From: Bifidobacterium catenulatum DSM 16992 = JCM 1194 = LMG 11043
GTDB lineage: Bacteria; Actinomycetota; Actinomycetes; Actinomycetales; Bifidobacteriaceae
Reading direction: 5' to 3'
Length of the DNA: 64,000 nucleotides
Assembly (NCBI RefSeq): GCF_001025195.1
Contig: NZ_AP012325.1
Location: 1,550,001-1,614,000, forward strand
Shown piece by piece: positions 23,598 through 32,178 of the stretch. The notes beneath the pieces are model-generated. The model was not told the DNA's origin. It did not search any database and was given only the letters and a program-made list of their open reading frames with translations. Each line of letters starts with the position of its first letter. The stretch's first letter is position 1. A program made the position numbers and the translations under genes.

Positions 23598-24803
23598 TCA
23601 TCCGTGCAGTTCGGCTACGAAATCTCCGATTCGCCTCAGACCCTCACGAAGCGCCTCACGGGAGGCCGCATACGAAAGCCGCACATGGGTGTCGGCAGTG
23701 GCCTCGCCGAAATCACGGCCCGGCGTCAACGCCACGTGCGCTTCCTTTAACGCACGTTCGCAGAACGTCCACGCGTCGAGACCGGTGCCGGAAATGTTGA
23801 AGTACGCGTAGAACGCGCCATTCGGCTCAACCTCCAACGGCAGACCGATTTCAGCCAATCCGTCGACCACAATACGGCGACGTTCCAGCAGCTCCTGACG
23901 GCGTTCCTCGCACACGGCCAACGTTTCCGGAGTGAAGCACGCGAGCGCCGCATGCTGGGTCGGCGTGTGCGCGCACAGGAAGAAGTTGGTAGCCAGATCA
24001 TCCATGGCTTCAAGCGCGTATTCAGGCACGACCATCCAGCCGAGGCGCCAGCCGGTCATGCCGAAGAACTTGGAGAAGCTGGAGCAGACGATGGCGTCCG
24101 GATCGCAGGCGAGCACGGATTTCACATCGGAGCCGTCTGGTTCACGGTCGGCCAAGTCAAGGTAGGTTTCGTCGACGATGCGCCATGCGCCGCGTTCTTT
24201 CGCCAGGTCGCACACGGATTTCAGGGTGTCGAAGGCGATGGTGGTACCGGTCGGGTTCGACGGCGAGGTGATCATCACCGCTTTGGTGCGGTCCGACCAG
24301 TATTCGCGGCACAGTTCCGGCGTGAGATGGAAGCGGGTGGCCGCGTTCGTCGGCACGTCCACGACTTTGCCGCCGAACGCGCGGACCAGTTCGCGATTGC
24401 ACGGGTACGACGGGTCGGCGATCAGCACCTCGTCGCCTTCGTTCACCGTCAATGCGGCGGCAAGCAGCAGTGCTGTGGAACCTCCGGCCGTGATTGCAAT
24501 ACGTTTCGGATCGACGTCCACATGGTGGCGTTCCTTGTAGAAATCGGAAATCGCCTGACGTAATTCCGGCAAGCCCATTGCAGCGGTATATGGCAATGGA
24601 CGGCCATCATACTGTTCGCGCATTGCATCACGCACTGCGGGTGGAGCACCGAAATCCGGTTCCCCCAAGCTCAACTTGACCACATCGGTGCCTGCGGCGA
24701 TCATCTCGTCGGCCATCGCACCAAACACCATGGCACGGAACGGATTAGCAATCTGGGCGCGGTGCGACATCTGTGGCAGCGCGCTGTTCTCAGCATTTCC
24801 CAT
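23598..24803 (-). CDS. PLP-dependent class I/II aminotransferase
   Basis: 401 residues from the ATG at 24803 (MGNAENS); the frame is open to 24893 but the extra residues look non-coding. Fold-type I features: LSLGEPDFGAPPAVRDAM, YTAAMGLPELRQAI, SPSNPTGTTI, and SSFSKFFGMTGWRLGW with the PLP-binding Lys. It resembles the aspartate/aromatic-type aminotransferases (AspC/PatA group). The amino acid used cannot be fixed from sequence. There is no operon partner: ppx/gppA lies downstream in the same direction. Confidence 0.85.
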   Translation of the reverse strand: MGNAENSALPQMSHRAQIANPFRAMVFGAMADEMIAAGTDVVKLSLGEPDFGAPPAVRDAMREQYDGRPLPYTAAMGLPELRQAISDFYKERHHVDVDPKRIAITAGGSTALLLAAALTVNEGDEVLIADPSYPCNRELVRAFGGKVVDVPTNAATRFHLTPELCREYWSDRTKAVMITSPSNPTGTTIAFDTLKSVCDLAKERGAWRIVDETYLDLADREPDGSDVKSVLACDPDAIVCSSFSKFFGMTGWRLGWMVVPEYALEAMDDLATNFFLCAHTPTQHAALACFTPETLAVCEERRQELLERRRIVVDGLAEIGLPLEVEPNGAFYAYFNISGTGLDAWTFCERALKEAHVALTPGRDFGEATADTHVRLSYAASREALREGLRRIGDFVAELHG

Positions 24804-24934
24804 AGTTCGTTTGTATTCTTCAGACGCGACAAATCGCGAACACCGTCCCACTGCCGTTACACCTCGTTTCGAAAACAGAAAATCACATGTCACGTAAAGC
24901 TGGAACCACGCGCATCATGCGCCAGCGGTAAGAG

Positions 24935-25408
24935 TCACGATTCGACGATTTCACAGTACAGTCTCTCCAACCGTTTCTCACGCACTTTTTTGGCGAGCTC
25001 ACATTCCCACACCACAATCACTTTCCAGCCCATCGCTTCAAGTTCGGCATGCTGTCTGACATCTCGTTCATGATTGCGCAGCAGTTTCGCACTCCAGAAT
25101 TCCACATTCGATTTCGGTACACGTGTGGCTTTCGGACAGTTTTCATGCATATGCCAGAAACATCCGTTGATGAACACCATCGTGCGGTATTTCGGCAACA
25201 CCACATCGGGATGCCCCGGATACCGCTTGTCGTTTTTACGGAATCGTAGGCCTTTCGAAAAAAGAAAACTGCGTACCATCATTTCGATGGATGTGTCTTT
25301 GCCTCGGATATGCGACATGATGTAGCTTCTCGTACCACGCTCGTATTTCTCTATTTTTGCGGATTTCCGAGGTTTTCCGGTCTTCTTAACGTGTTCCTGC
25401 GCTGCCAC
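24935..25408 (-). CDS. vsr: Very short patch repair (Vsr) endonuclease
   Basis: 157 residues with the Vsr signatures: MSHIRGKDTSIEMMVR, GHPDVVLPKYRTMVFINGCF (catalytic Asp68), then CFWHMHENC with zinc and catalytic His/Cys residues, and VIVVWECEL. Vsr nicks T:G mismatches left when 5-methylcytosine deaminates. A cytosine-C5 methylase is normally next to vsr; none is seen within this window, so it is an orphan here. The basic N terminus (KKTGKPRKSAK) is typical. Confidence 0.9.
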   Translation of the reverse strand: MAAQEHVKKTGKPRKSAKIEKYERGTRSYIMSHIRGKDTSIEMMVRSFLFSKGLRFRKNDKRYPGHPDVVLPKYRTMVFINGCFWHMHENCPKATRVPKSNVEFWSAKLLRNHERDVRQHAELEAMGWKVIVVWECELAKKVREKRLERLYCEIVES

Positions 25409-25592
25409 AGCACACCATTATGGCAAGATCCGGCAAAATACGGCAAATCGGAAAAACATCCGGACAAATGCGATGCAAGTGCGATACGAATCAACGCGCG
25501 TTGCAATCACGCATGGCGTACGCTGGAACTTGCAACGCAGCAATATAAATGAATAACACTATTCAGACAGTTTACGAAAGATGGGGTTTGAT

Positions 25593-26597
25593 ATGGCTCG
25601 TATTCGTATCGCGATTCTCGGCGCAGGCCGGATCGCACAACATATGGCTGACACGTTGGTGAAAATGGCCGCGGACAGCCGTTATGCGGATTTGGTTGAA
25701 CCGTATGCTGTCGCCGCACGAGATGCGGGGCGTGCGGCTGATTTCGCCACGAAATACGGCTTTCCGGTTTCATACGGTTCATATGAGGAACTTGTGTCCG
25801 ATCCGAACGTGGACTTGGTGTACATCGCTACGCCGCACAATCTGCATGCGGAACAGGCGATATTGTGCATGAAAGCCGGCAAGGGTGTGCTGGTGGAGAA
25901 AGCGTTCGGCGCGAATGCGGCACAGACCCGTGAAATGTTAGCCGTTGCAAAAGAAACCGGCATGCTGTGCGCAGAAGCGATTTGGACGCGATACATGCCA
26001 TCGCGCGGCATGATCGACGACATCATCGCTTCCGGCATCATCGGCGATGTGCAGGCTATCGACGCGAATCTGTGTTACCCCACCACCGCGAAGGCGCGAA
26101 TCACTGATCCCGCGCTTGCCGGTGGCGCATTGTTGGATGTTGGTGTATATCCAATCAATTTCATCGACATGATCATGCATAATGCACCAATCGCTCGCAT
26201 TGAATCGTCGATGCGGCCATACGAAACCGGTGTGGATGCGCATAATTCCATGACGTTCTATTACGAGAACGGTGTAATGGCGACCGCGCAAAGTTCGATT
26301 CTATGCCATAGCGACCGCATGGGATCCGTATGGGGAACCGATGGTTATATGGTGTGCCAGAACATTAATAATGTTGAGGCGATTGACGTGTATGACGGCA
26401 ATCATACGATTGTTGCACATTACGATGTTCCCGCCCAGCTCACCGGCTACGAATATGAAGTGGCGTCGGCCGCAAAGGCTCTGCTTGAAGGACATACCGA
26501 ATGCGCGGAGATGCCGCATGCCGATACGATGCGCATTATGGAACTCATGGATTCCCTACGACGCGACTGGAACCTCACCTACCCCTTCGAACGTTGA
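25593..26597 (+). CDS. Gfo/Idh/MocA-family NAD(P)-dependent oxidoreductase
   Basis: 334 residues from the ATG at 25593, preceded by ATGGGG; an ATG 12 nt upstream (25581) is possible. An N-terminal Rossmann fold (IRIAILGAGRIAQHMADTL) and the family motif VLVEKAFGANAAQT (EKP-like, with Ala for Pro) are followed by ALLDVGVYPINFIDMI. Family members oxidise or reduce sugars, inositols or dihydrodiols; the substrate is unknown. Transcribed alone, with a hairpin after it. Confidence 0.88.
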   Translation: MARIRIAILGAGRIAQHMADTLVKMAADSRYADLVEPYAVAARDAGRAADFATKYGFPVSYGSYEELVSDPNVDLVYIATPHNLHAEQAILCMKAGKGVLVEKAFGANAAQTREMLAVAKETGMLCAEAIWTRYMPSRGMIDDIIASGIIGDVQAIDANLCYPTTAKARITDPALAGGALLDVGVYPINFIDMIMHNAPIARIESSMRPYETGVDAHNSMTFYYENGVMATAQSSILCHSDRMGSVWGTDGYMVCQNINNVEAIDVYDGNHTIVAHYDVPAQLTGYEYEVASAAKALLEGHTECAEMPHADTMRIMELMDSLRRDWNLTYPFER

Positions 26598-26611
26598 GCT
26601 CCAATATTAGT

Positions 26612-26657
26612 TTCAGCGTCGGTGGATTGCGATTCCGTTCAAGCAGCCGACGCTGAA
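26612..26657 (+). terminator. Long-loop hairpin after the Gfo/Idh/MocA gene
   Basis: TTCAGCGTCGG (26612-26622) pairs exactly with 26647-26657; the loop is 24 nt. No T-run follows on the plus strand. The stem sequence GCGTCGG also appears in the terminator at 9259-9290. Confidence 0.45.
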
Positions 26658-26711
26658 GCATTCATTGGCAGCACATATAATTTCTCCTTGCACTGGTTGA
26701 GGAGGAGCATT

Positions 26712-28772
26712 ATGGGATTACTGAGCAAGTTCATGAACGCACTTGGCGGAGAACCGCCTGTCTCCAAACCGGCGACTCAGCCCGTCCTCAGGACCGCGCA
26801 GCAAAACGTTCCCAAGCCCACGCAACAGCAGACGACGCAACACAAGTCCACCGCACAATCACGTCAAGCGCAACAGCCTACGCAGCCATCCCAATCATCA
26901 CAATTGGCGCGATCGTCATACCGCGCGCAAACACAAACCACAGCTCGCAATACTTCCGTCACAACGAATCGTTCGCGAGCGCAATCTCATGCCAATTCAC
27001 AACCGGCGCAGAAGCTTATGCCGCAACCGTTGCTTCCCACCGATCAGATTGAGCGGATGCAGAATATCATCGGCAAAATCGAAAAGCACGATTTGAGCGA
27101 CGAGCAAATCAGTGCAATCGCAGGAGCGGGCCACAATACCCTCGTGCTCGCGGGCGCGGGAACAGGCAAAACCACCACCATTATCGGATATATCGCATGG
27201 CTGCTCGCCACGAAGCGCGCCGCCCCTGAAGAAATTCTTGTACTGTCGTTCACCAAGGCGTCCGCGGGCGACATGTCGCAACGTATCATGGCAAGCACCG
27301 GCAAAACGATCCGCGCATGCACGTTCCACAGTCTCGGCTTGGAAATCTGCCGCGCGGCCACCATCGCCAACCGTCCCATCATCGACGGGCACACGTCGAA
27401 CACGGTGGTCCGCAACACATTCGAGCAACTGCTTTCGAAAAACATCGGCTACCGTCTGCTGGCATTCAAACTCATGTCGAAGGAACTGCTCGGCAAATAC
27501 GGCAAAGCCGCGAAAAGCGAGGATTTCCAGCTGCCGACGGATGATTACGGCTTCAACCAGTACAAGCAGAATCTCATCGAAAACGCGCAGACCATCATCC
27601 AGCATATGCGTCAGAACAGCATCGGTATCGACGGTATGCGCGAGCTCAACGAACGCAGCGGCGGCAAAAACGTCGGCCGCAATCGCGAGATGTTGCAACT
27701 CATCGAGCCCCTCTACAACGCGTACATCAGCAATTTCCGCACGACGCATGGCATTGATTTTCCCGGCATGATCACCGACGCCATCCGCTGCATACAGCGC
27801 GGCGCCTACCGTCACCCATACAAGTACGTGCTCATCGACGAATACCAGGACATGTCGCGACCGCGCTACGAACTGATCCGCGCATTGCGCGAGCAGAGCG
27901 ATTTCACGCTGTTCTGCGTGGGCGACGACTGGCAGTCAATCTACCGTTTCGCCGGCAGCGACATTCATCTCATCCTTGATTTCGCCGAAATTTGGCGCAC
28001 TTGGGGCCCGACGCGCATGTTCCAGATCACCACCACGCGACGATTCCGACAGAGTCTCATCGACGCGAGCGGCGCGTTTGTCATGCAGGACAAAAGCCTG
28101 TATGTCAAGCATTTGCATAATCCATCCGATAAGAAGGATTATTCGCTGAAGGCGCTTGGCGGCGCCACGCAGGAGGAGCGCTTCGACGCGATCATCGAGC
28201 AGTTACGCAAGCTGCCGAAAACCGCGTCGGTACTTATGCTGGGACGTTACAAAAGCGATCTGAATCTGCTGTCACGCAACGATCGCGACGGATTGTTCCA
28301 GATTGACGAGCACACTGGTGGCATTGTGTTCCTTGAGAAGCCAAAGATGGATATCGAGTTCATGACCGCGCATAAATCCAAGGGTCTGCAACGCGACTTC
28401 GTTTTTCTGCTGTGCTGTTCCGGCGGTTTGAAAGGCTTCCCGAGCGCGATTCCCGAAGAGCCGCTGCTCGGTCTGCTGCTGCCGGAAGTGGAACGGATGC
28501 CGCATGCGGAGGAACGTCGCCTATTTTATGTGGCGATGACGCGCTGCCGGAAGAAACTGTTTTTCGTGGTCGACCAGTCGCGTCCATCGCGGTTTATGTA
28601 CGAATTGCATGACAGGATCTGCCCGAACATCTTCCGTGGCGTGAAACTGCCACCGCAGTGCCCAAATTGCGGAGAAGCCTTGCGATTGCGGCATGCCGGC
28701 TCCGACCCGTCGCGCAAGTTCTACGGTTGCACCGGTTTTCCAAATTGCCGGTACACGCAGCAGTGCAAGTAG
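26712..28772 (+). CDS. UvrD/Rep-type DNA helicase with C-terminal zinc finger (helicase IV-like)
   Basis: 686 residues from the ATG at 26712, which follows GAGGAGGAGC; the GTG at 26622 has no ribosome-binding site and lies in the hairpin. Residues 15-105 are a Gln/Thr/Ser-rich disordered stretch. Helicase superfamily 1 motifs: Walker A LAGAGTGKTTTI (about 147-158), LSFTKASAGDM, Walker B LIDEYQDMS, GDDWQSIYRFAG, and FYVAMTRCRKKLFFV (motif VI). The C terminus is a topoisomerase-type C4 zinc finger (CPNCGEAL...CTGFPNC). This layout recalls HelD/helicase IV; a role in recombination repair or DNA-RNA conflict is likely. Confidence 0.88.
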   Translation: MGLLSKFMNALGGEPPVSKPATQPVLRTAQQNVPKPTQQQTTQHKSTAQSRQAQQPTQPSQSSQLARSSYRAQTQTTARNTSVTTNRSRAQSHANSQPAQKLMPQPLLPTDQIERMQNIIGKIEKHDLSDEQISAIAGAGHNTLVLAGAGTGKTTTIIGYIAWLLATKRAAPEEILVLSFTKASAGDMSQRIMASTGKTIRACTFHSLGLEICRAATIANRPIIDGHTSNTVVRNTFEQLLSKNIGYRLLAFKLMSKELLGKYGKAAKSEDFQLPTDDYGFNQYKQNLIENAQTIIQHMRQNSIGIDGMRELNERSGGKNVGRNREMLQLIEPLYNAYISNFRTTHGIDFPGMITDAIRCIQRGAYRHPYKYVLIDEYQDMSRPRYELIRALREQSDFTLFCVGDDWQSIYRFAGSDIHLILDFAEIWRTWGPTRMFQITTTRRFRQSLIDASGAFVMQDKSLYVKHLHNPSDKKDYSLKALGGATQEERFDAIIEQLRKLPKTASVLMLGRYKSDLNLLSRNDRDGLFQIDEHTGGIVFLEKPKMDIEFMTAHKSKGLQRDFVFLLCCSGGLKGFPSAIPEEPLLGLLLPEVERMPHAEERRLFYVAMTRCRKKLFFVVDQSRPSRFMYELHDRICPNIFRGVKLPPQCPNCGEALRLRHAGSDPSRKFYGCTGFPNCRYTQQCK

Positions 28773-28947
28773 GAGTGACGACAATTCCAGCGAAATCATG
28801 CCCCTCTTTCGAAATACGACATGTTTTATGGCCATGTGGTCGTTTTCGCCAACCCGATACCCCCTGTCGTTTTTTGTCCTAGTTTCGCACCCCTCTTCCT
28901 TGAGACGCGTTGTATCCTGGATCTGATTCACCAATCAGGAGAAAGCC
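28773..28947 (+). other. Gap after the helicase gene, likely promoter of the disrupted ORF
   Basis: No gene is seen. The region ends in a good ribosome-binding site (CAGGAGAAAG) before the ATG at 28948, and a -10-like TGTATCCT lies about 40 bp before that ATG. A promoter is therefore likely but not proven. Confidence 0.35.
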
Positions 28948-29005
28948 ATGACAGTAGTCGACCAGCCCCACCAACGATCCTCGCATCAAACGCCGAGACG
29001 CATCT
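28948..29005 (+). pseudogene. 5' end of an ORF cut by the IS200/IS605 element
   Basis: CAGGAGAAAG then ATG begins a frame reading MTVVDQPHQRSSHQTPRRIL that meets the presumed right end of the IS at about 29005. The frame continues 22 codons into the element and stops. No matching continuation can be recognised beyond the other IS end (after 30835). I cannot identify the protein. It could also be a new short fusion ORF. Confidence 0.4.
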
Positions 29006-29138
29006 TGACACTCCCGTGGTTGAAACCACGGGATTCCTGCGAACTGGGCTTGCTTGGATTCAGACGATACGTCTGAATCCAGAGGCTTCCCATTTTTAGC
29101 GGGCTATCCCCGGTTGTCGGCCGGTTCCTCTTCTTTTG
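29005..29138 (-). ncRNA. IS right end and presumed omega-RNA scaffold
   Basis: After the tnpB stop, the minus strand reads through GGGAAGCCTC and two perfect hairpins (10-bp stem 29056-29065/29071-29080; 8-bp stem 29013-29020/29025-29032) to TCAA. In known TnpB systems the RNA guide derives from exactly this region and its guide is the flanking DNA just past the right end; here that would be the minus-strand sequence running down from 29004. This is inference from family knowledge; transcription is not shown by sequence. Confidence 0.5.
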
Positions 29139-30311
29139 TCATGCTTTTTCTCGGCTGAGCCGCAATGCCTCGTCGCGAATGTTCAACGCGGCGTTCACGT
29201 CCCTGTCGTGTGGGATTCCGCACCGTTCGCACACCCATTCGCGTTCGGACAGCCGCAATCCCTTGTACTTGTGCCCGCAGTCATGGCAGAGTTTCGAGCT
29301 TGGATAGAACCTGTCCACTTGGACGAGGATACGACCATACCATTCCGCCTTGTAGGAGAGCTTGTCCACGAGGCCGCTCTACCCGTCGCGGAGTATGGAA
29401 CGGTTCATCGCGCGTTTGCGCGACTGGCCGTTGCGCATGGGCATGCCGTCCGCGTCCAGCCTCTTGCGTGCCTTCCGCGTCATGTTCCGTACCATCAGGG
29501 TCTCCATGCCGATGAATTGGTTCTCTTCTATCAGCCTGTGGGACAGTTGGTGCTGGAAGTTATCGCGGTAGTGGCGGAGCTTGGCGTACGCCTTGGCCAC
29601 GATCGCCCTCTGTCTGCGGTAGTTGTTCGACCCTTTCGTTCGACGGGACAGTTTGCGCTGCTCCCGTTTGACATCCTCCTCCAATCGGCGTAGCCGGTTC
29701 GGATAGTCGATCTTCTCGCCGGTGGACAGCGTGAGGAGATCCTTGACGCCCAAGTCGATGCCGATACGGCCCTCGGCTCGTGTTTTCGGCTGGATGTCCA
29801 CGTCGAACAGGAGCACGAGACAGTACGTCCGGTTCTCACGTTTCACCGTCCAGCTGGACAGGTTCTCGATTGGATAACGCAGCCGGTCGCGTTTGCGGAT
29901 GCGCACCGAGCCAAGCTTCCTGGACAACGGGTACCGGTTGCCGTCCATACGGCGTATCGGCATGGTATTGCGGAACGATTGGATGTTGTCGTTCCTTGAG
30001 GCGAAACGGGGACGATGCTTCCCGTACTGGGCTTTGCGAAAGTACGCCGACCGCGCCTTGCGGAAGTCCATGATGGCGTTGCTCAACGCGTTCGACGGGA
30101 TTGGACTGTCCCTGAGCCACCCGTTCGCGTTCTTCATGCCGGTCACGTTCGGATATTCGGGGTTCGGGTTCGTCTCCTTGTCGTACGCGTTGAACGCCTC
30201 GACCTGCTGGTTGTAGGCGAAACGCCTGTCGCCGAAACACCGTTCCAGCAACGCGGCCTGAGTCCTGGACGGCGTGAACGGTATGCGCTGCGCCACCTTG
30301 CGCATGGTCAT
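29139..30311 (-). pseudogene. tnpB: TnpB (RuvC-type RNA-guided nuclease) with an in-frame amber codon
   Basis: 391 codons in one frame interrupted by TAG at 29379-29381 (codon 311). Before it: HTH-like N terminus, RuvC-I GIDLGVKDLLTL (Asp186), RuvC-II IGMETLMVRNM (Glu270) and NRSILRDG. After it, in the same frame: LSYKAEWYGR, the zinc finger CHDCG...CERCG, and RuvC-III HDRDVNAALNI (Asp at codon 371). The truncated product lacks the zinc finger and the third catalytic Asp, so it should be inactive unless the amber codon is read through. The rest of the frame is undamaged, so the mutation looks recent. Confidence 0.85.
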
Positions 30312-30751
30312 TGTGATTCACGCTCCTTCGACCGTTGGTCGTCGATGTATTTGGCCACCGCCCGCTCGTTGACCGAGCCGATGCTTTCCGCGAAATAGCT
30401 GGGCGACCACAGGCTCCGTTCGCCCTTGCGTTTCCAGTATTGGCTTTTCAGTTCGGGGTGCATGGCGAACAGTCGGAGACTGGATGTGCCCTTCAACTGT
30501 TTGACGATGCTGCTCACGCTGATTTTCGGTGGCGCTGACACGAACAGGTGGATGTGGTCGTCCAAGCCGACCTCCATGCGGGGAATGCGGTAGCCGTGCT
30601 CGTCGGCTATCTCCCTAAGAATCGTCTTCAAATCCGAGTCGATTCCGTTCTTAAGCACCTTGCGACGGTATTTCGTGCACCAGATGATGTGGTAGTTCAG
30701 ATTGTATACCGAAGTCCTACCATGTGCGAACCGTTCATCGCTTGCGCCCAT
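30308..30751 (-). CDS. tnpA: TnpA, Y1 (HUH) transposase of IS200/IS605
   Basis: 147 residues, full length. HUH motif DHIHLFV (His66, His68) and catalytic tyrosine in VAKYIDDQ (Tyr135); NLNYHIIWCTKYRRKVL is the usual N-terminal signature. It cuts and joins single-stranded DNA at the hairpin ends of the element. Its last codons overlap the tnpB ATG by 4 nt, so the two are translationally coupled. TnpA seems intact, so the element could still be mobile. Confidence 0.92.
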   Translation of the reverse strand: MGASDERFAHGRTSVYNLNYHIIWCTKYRRKVLKNGIDSDLKTILREIADEHGYRIPRMEVGLDDHIHLFVSAPPKISVSSIVKQLKGTSSLRLFAMHPELKSQYWKRKGERSLWSPSYFAESIGSVNERAVAKYIDDQRSKERESQ

Positions 30752-30840
30752 GGGAATAATCGTAGCACATCCGCTACCATACGCAAACTTCGGTACGCCC
30801 TAACCCGTCATTGAAATACCGGGTTTGCGGGCTAAAAAAT

Positions 30841-31174
30841 CTCATCAAAATCAGACACATTCACACAGACCATAATCAACTACACATGTTCATATGAACA
30901 CTAGAGCAACACGAATTTCCAAAATAAAAAGAACACGCTCAATGTTATATTTTTTCATTTCTTTTACTCCATGGCAGATTGCCTATATTGCAACGAATTA
31001 ACGCACACAACCACAAATATAGCTTATTTTCAGCGATTACAACGCTCATTAATCGTGATATCGTTATTCATGGACAGAAAAACTATCCACCACACATGTT
31101 CGCTTTTCATCTAAAGAGAACACGAAAAACAAACATTACTTATGTTCGTAAATACAAGGTAAAAGGACAAAGCC
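30841..31174 (+). promoter_or_regulatory. AT-rich upstream region with a perfect 14-bp palindrome
   Basis: This stretch is much richer in A+T than its surroundings and has no credible gene. TGTTCATATGAACA (30887-30900) is a perfect palindrome. Half-sites GAACAC (about 30931 and 31120) and TGTTCG (about 31098 and 31142) recur up to the start of the next gene. It probably contains the promoter and operator of the gene at 31175; the regulator is unknown. Confidence 0.4.
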
Positions 31175-31597
31175 ATGGCCGATAAGAACCCCATCATCAC
31201 CGTAGATCTCAACATGTTCAGCCAAGACGCCGAGGCGAAGACCACCGAAGCCAACAAAGTCGCCAAGAGCCTCGGCATCAGCGACGAGGCACTCGCCAAA
31301 GTCGAAGACTTCAAACAAGCGCTTACCGAGCATAACGCCTGGGATCTGCCGTTCATGGGCTACGTGAACGAGGACGGCTACGGCTACGCCTACGTACCGG
31401 ACGCGGCCATCACAATGAATCCCTATTGGGACGCGCATAAGGAATTCATGAATCTGCCCGAAGACGTGCAGACCGCCTTCGCCATCCGCATGCTATTCAC
31501 GCATCGTCCGGTCGATCGCTACGGCGCGGATATGTTCCTGCACTACCACCGTGGCTTCCAAGTGAACTTCATCGGCTCCGGCGCCAACAAGTACTGA
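31175..31597 (+). CDS. Unrecognised 140-residue protein
   Basis: The start is supported by AAAAGGACAAAGCC before the ATG. The product is soluble and acidic, without signal peptide, membrane segment or Cys. It has a helical N-terminal half (residues 15-55, with ALAKVEDFKQAL) and a compact aromatic-rich second half (MGYVNEDGYGYAYVPD, YWDAHKEFMNL, MFLHYHRGFQVNF). I do not recognise the family. Upstream is AT-rich DNA with a palindrome; downstream is a strong convergent hairpin, so it is a single-gene unit. The clear codon pattern and ribosome-binding site make it a real gene. Confidence 0.75.
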   Translation: MADKNPIITVDLNMFSQDAEAKTTEANKVAKSLGISDEALAKVEDFKQALTEHNAWDLPFMGYVNEDGYGYAYVPDAAITMNPYWDAHKEFMNLPEDVQTAFAIRMLFTHRPVDRYGADMFLHYHRGFQVNFIGSGANKY

Positions 31598-31658
31598 TCG
31601 GGATCGCCCGAATAGTTCTCGCGCACAAAACCATTCCGAAACAGACAACCCAAACGAC

Positions 31659-31701
31659 AAGGTGGTTTGCACATATATCGGACATATGCGCAAACCACCT
31701 T
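31659..31701. terminator. Bidirectional hairpin between convergent genes
   Basis: AAGGTGGTTTGC (31659-31670) pairs exactly with 31690-31701; the stem can extend inward by five more pairs (CATAT/ATATG) after one mismatch. It lies between two genes that converge. Confidence 0.65.
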
Positions 31702-31728
31702 CATCGACTCATTTCGCGCCGATACAGC

Positions 31729-32178
31729 TTACTGACCGTCCGCATAGGCACCCGCATCAAAACCGTCGACATCCAGACCATCTGAACCAGGACCAAATTC
31801 CTGTCCACCCGGGACTCCGAGGAACTCACGAGCGGACATGCCATTCTCCTTCCGGGACGCATCCACAGCCTCCTGCAGCACCTGACGCACCTCGAAACCG
31901 TTAATCACGTTCTTCAGTGCCACCACGCCGTTGCCAGACGACTGGTCACGCGTATCCAGCACAAGCGTGCTCATACCGAAGATACGCTGCAGGAACGTAC
32001 GCTCCACACTGATGTCAACGATACGAAACAGCTTGATCAGGTTGAATCTCTCATTCAAGATACCGGTTTTGACGCTCAATTCCCGATCGGTAAGCGTGTA
32101 TACGGTGAATGTGAATGGCGTACGGCACCAATTACGCTTACGCTGCCGCCACAGGACATTGCCACTTGCAACCTTCAT
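31729..32178 (-). CDS. Bacterial PH-domain protein (YdbS/YdbT-like, DUF304 type)
   Basis: 149 residues. TVYTLTDRELSVKTGILNER, then RIVDISVERTFLQRIFG, then STLVLDTRDQSSG is the bacterial PH-like (bPH2) pattern; such domains usually sit at the membrane in proteins of unknown function. This protein has no membrane helix of its own. The last 35 residues are Gly/Asp-rich (GPGSDGLDVDGFDAGAYADG) and probably disordered. The start ATG follows AGAAAGAGAATTACCT. Possible role in binding lipid or protein at the membrane; not established. Confidence 0.7.
   Translation of the reverse strand: MKVASGNVLWRQRKRNWCRTPFTFTVYTLTDRELSVKTGILNERFNLIKLFRIVDISVERTFLQRIFGMSTLVLDTRDQSSGNGVVALKNVINGFEVRQVLQEAVDASRKENGMSAREFLGVPGGQEFGPGSDGLDVDGFDAGAYADGQ

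Larger units (their letters stand above)
29005..30835 (-). mobile_element. IS200/IS605-family element (tnpA + interrupted tnpB)
   Basis: Minus-strand order tnpA (30308-30751) then tnpB (29139-30311), overlapping in ATGA. Both ends have subterminal hairpins instead of terminal inverted repeats: left end 30802-30825 (AACCCG/CGGGTT), right end 29056-29080 and 29013-29032. The right end reads CCACGGGAGTGTCAA on the minus strand; TCAA at 29005-29008 is the kind of tetranucleotide cut at the right end of IS605-type elements. The left boundary is estimated near TTTTTTAG (about 30832-30840). No target duplication is expected for this Y1 mechanism. Confidence 0.75.

Noticed and set aside
30887..30900. 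Palindrome TGTTCATATGAACA as a LexA (SOS) box
   Set aside because: The actinobacterial LexA box has GAAC before GTTC; here the half-sites are in the opposite order.
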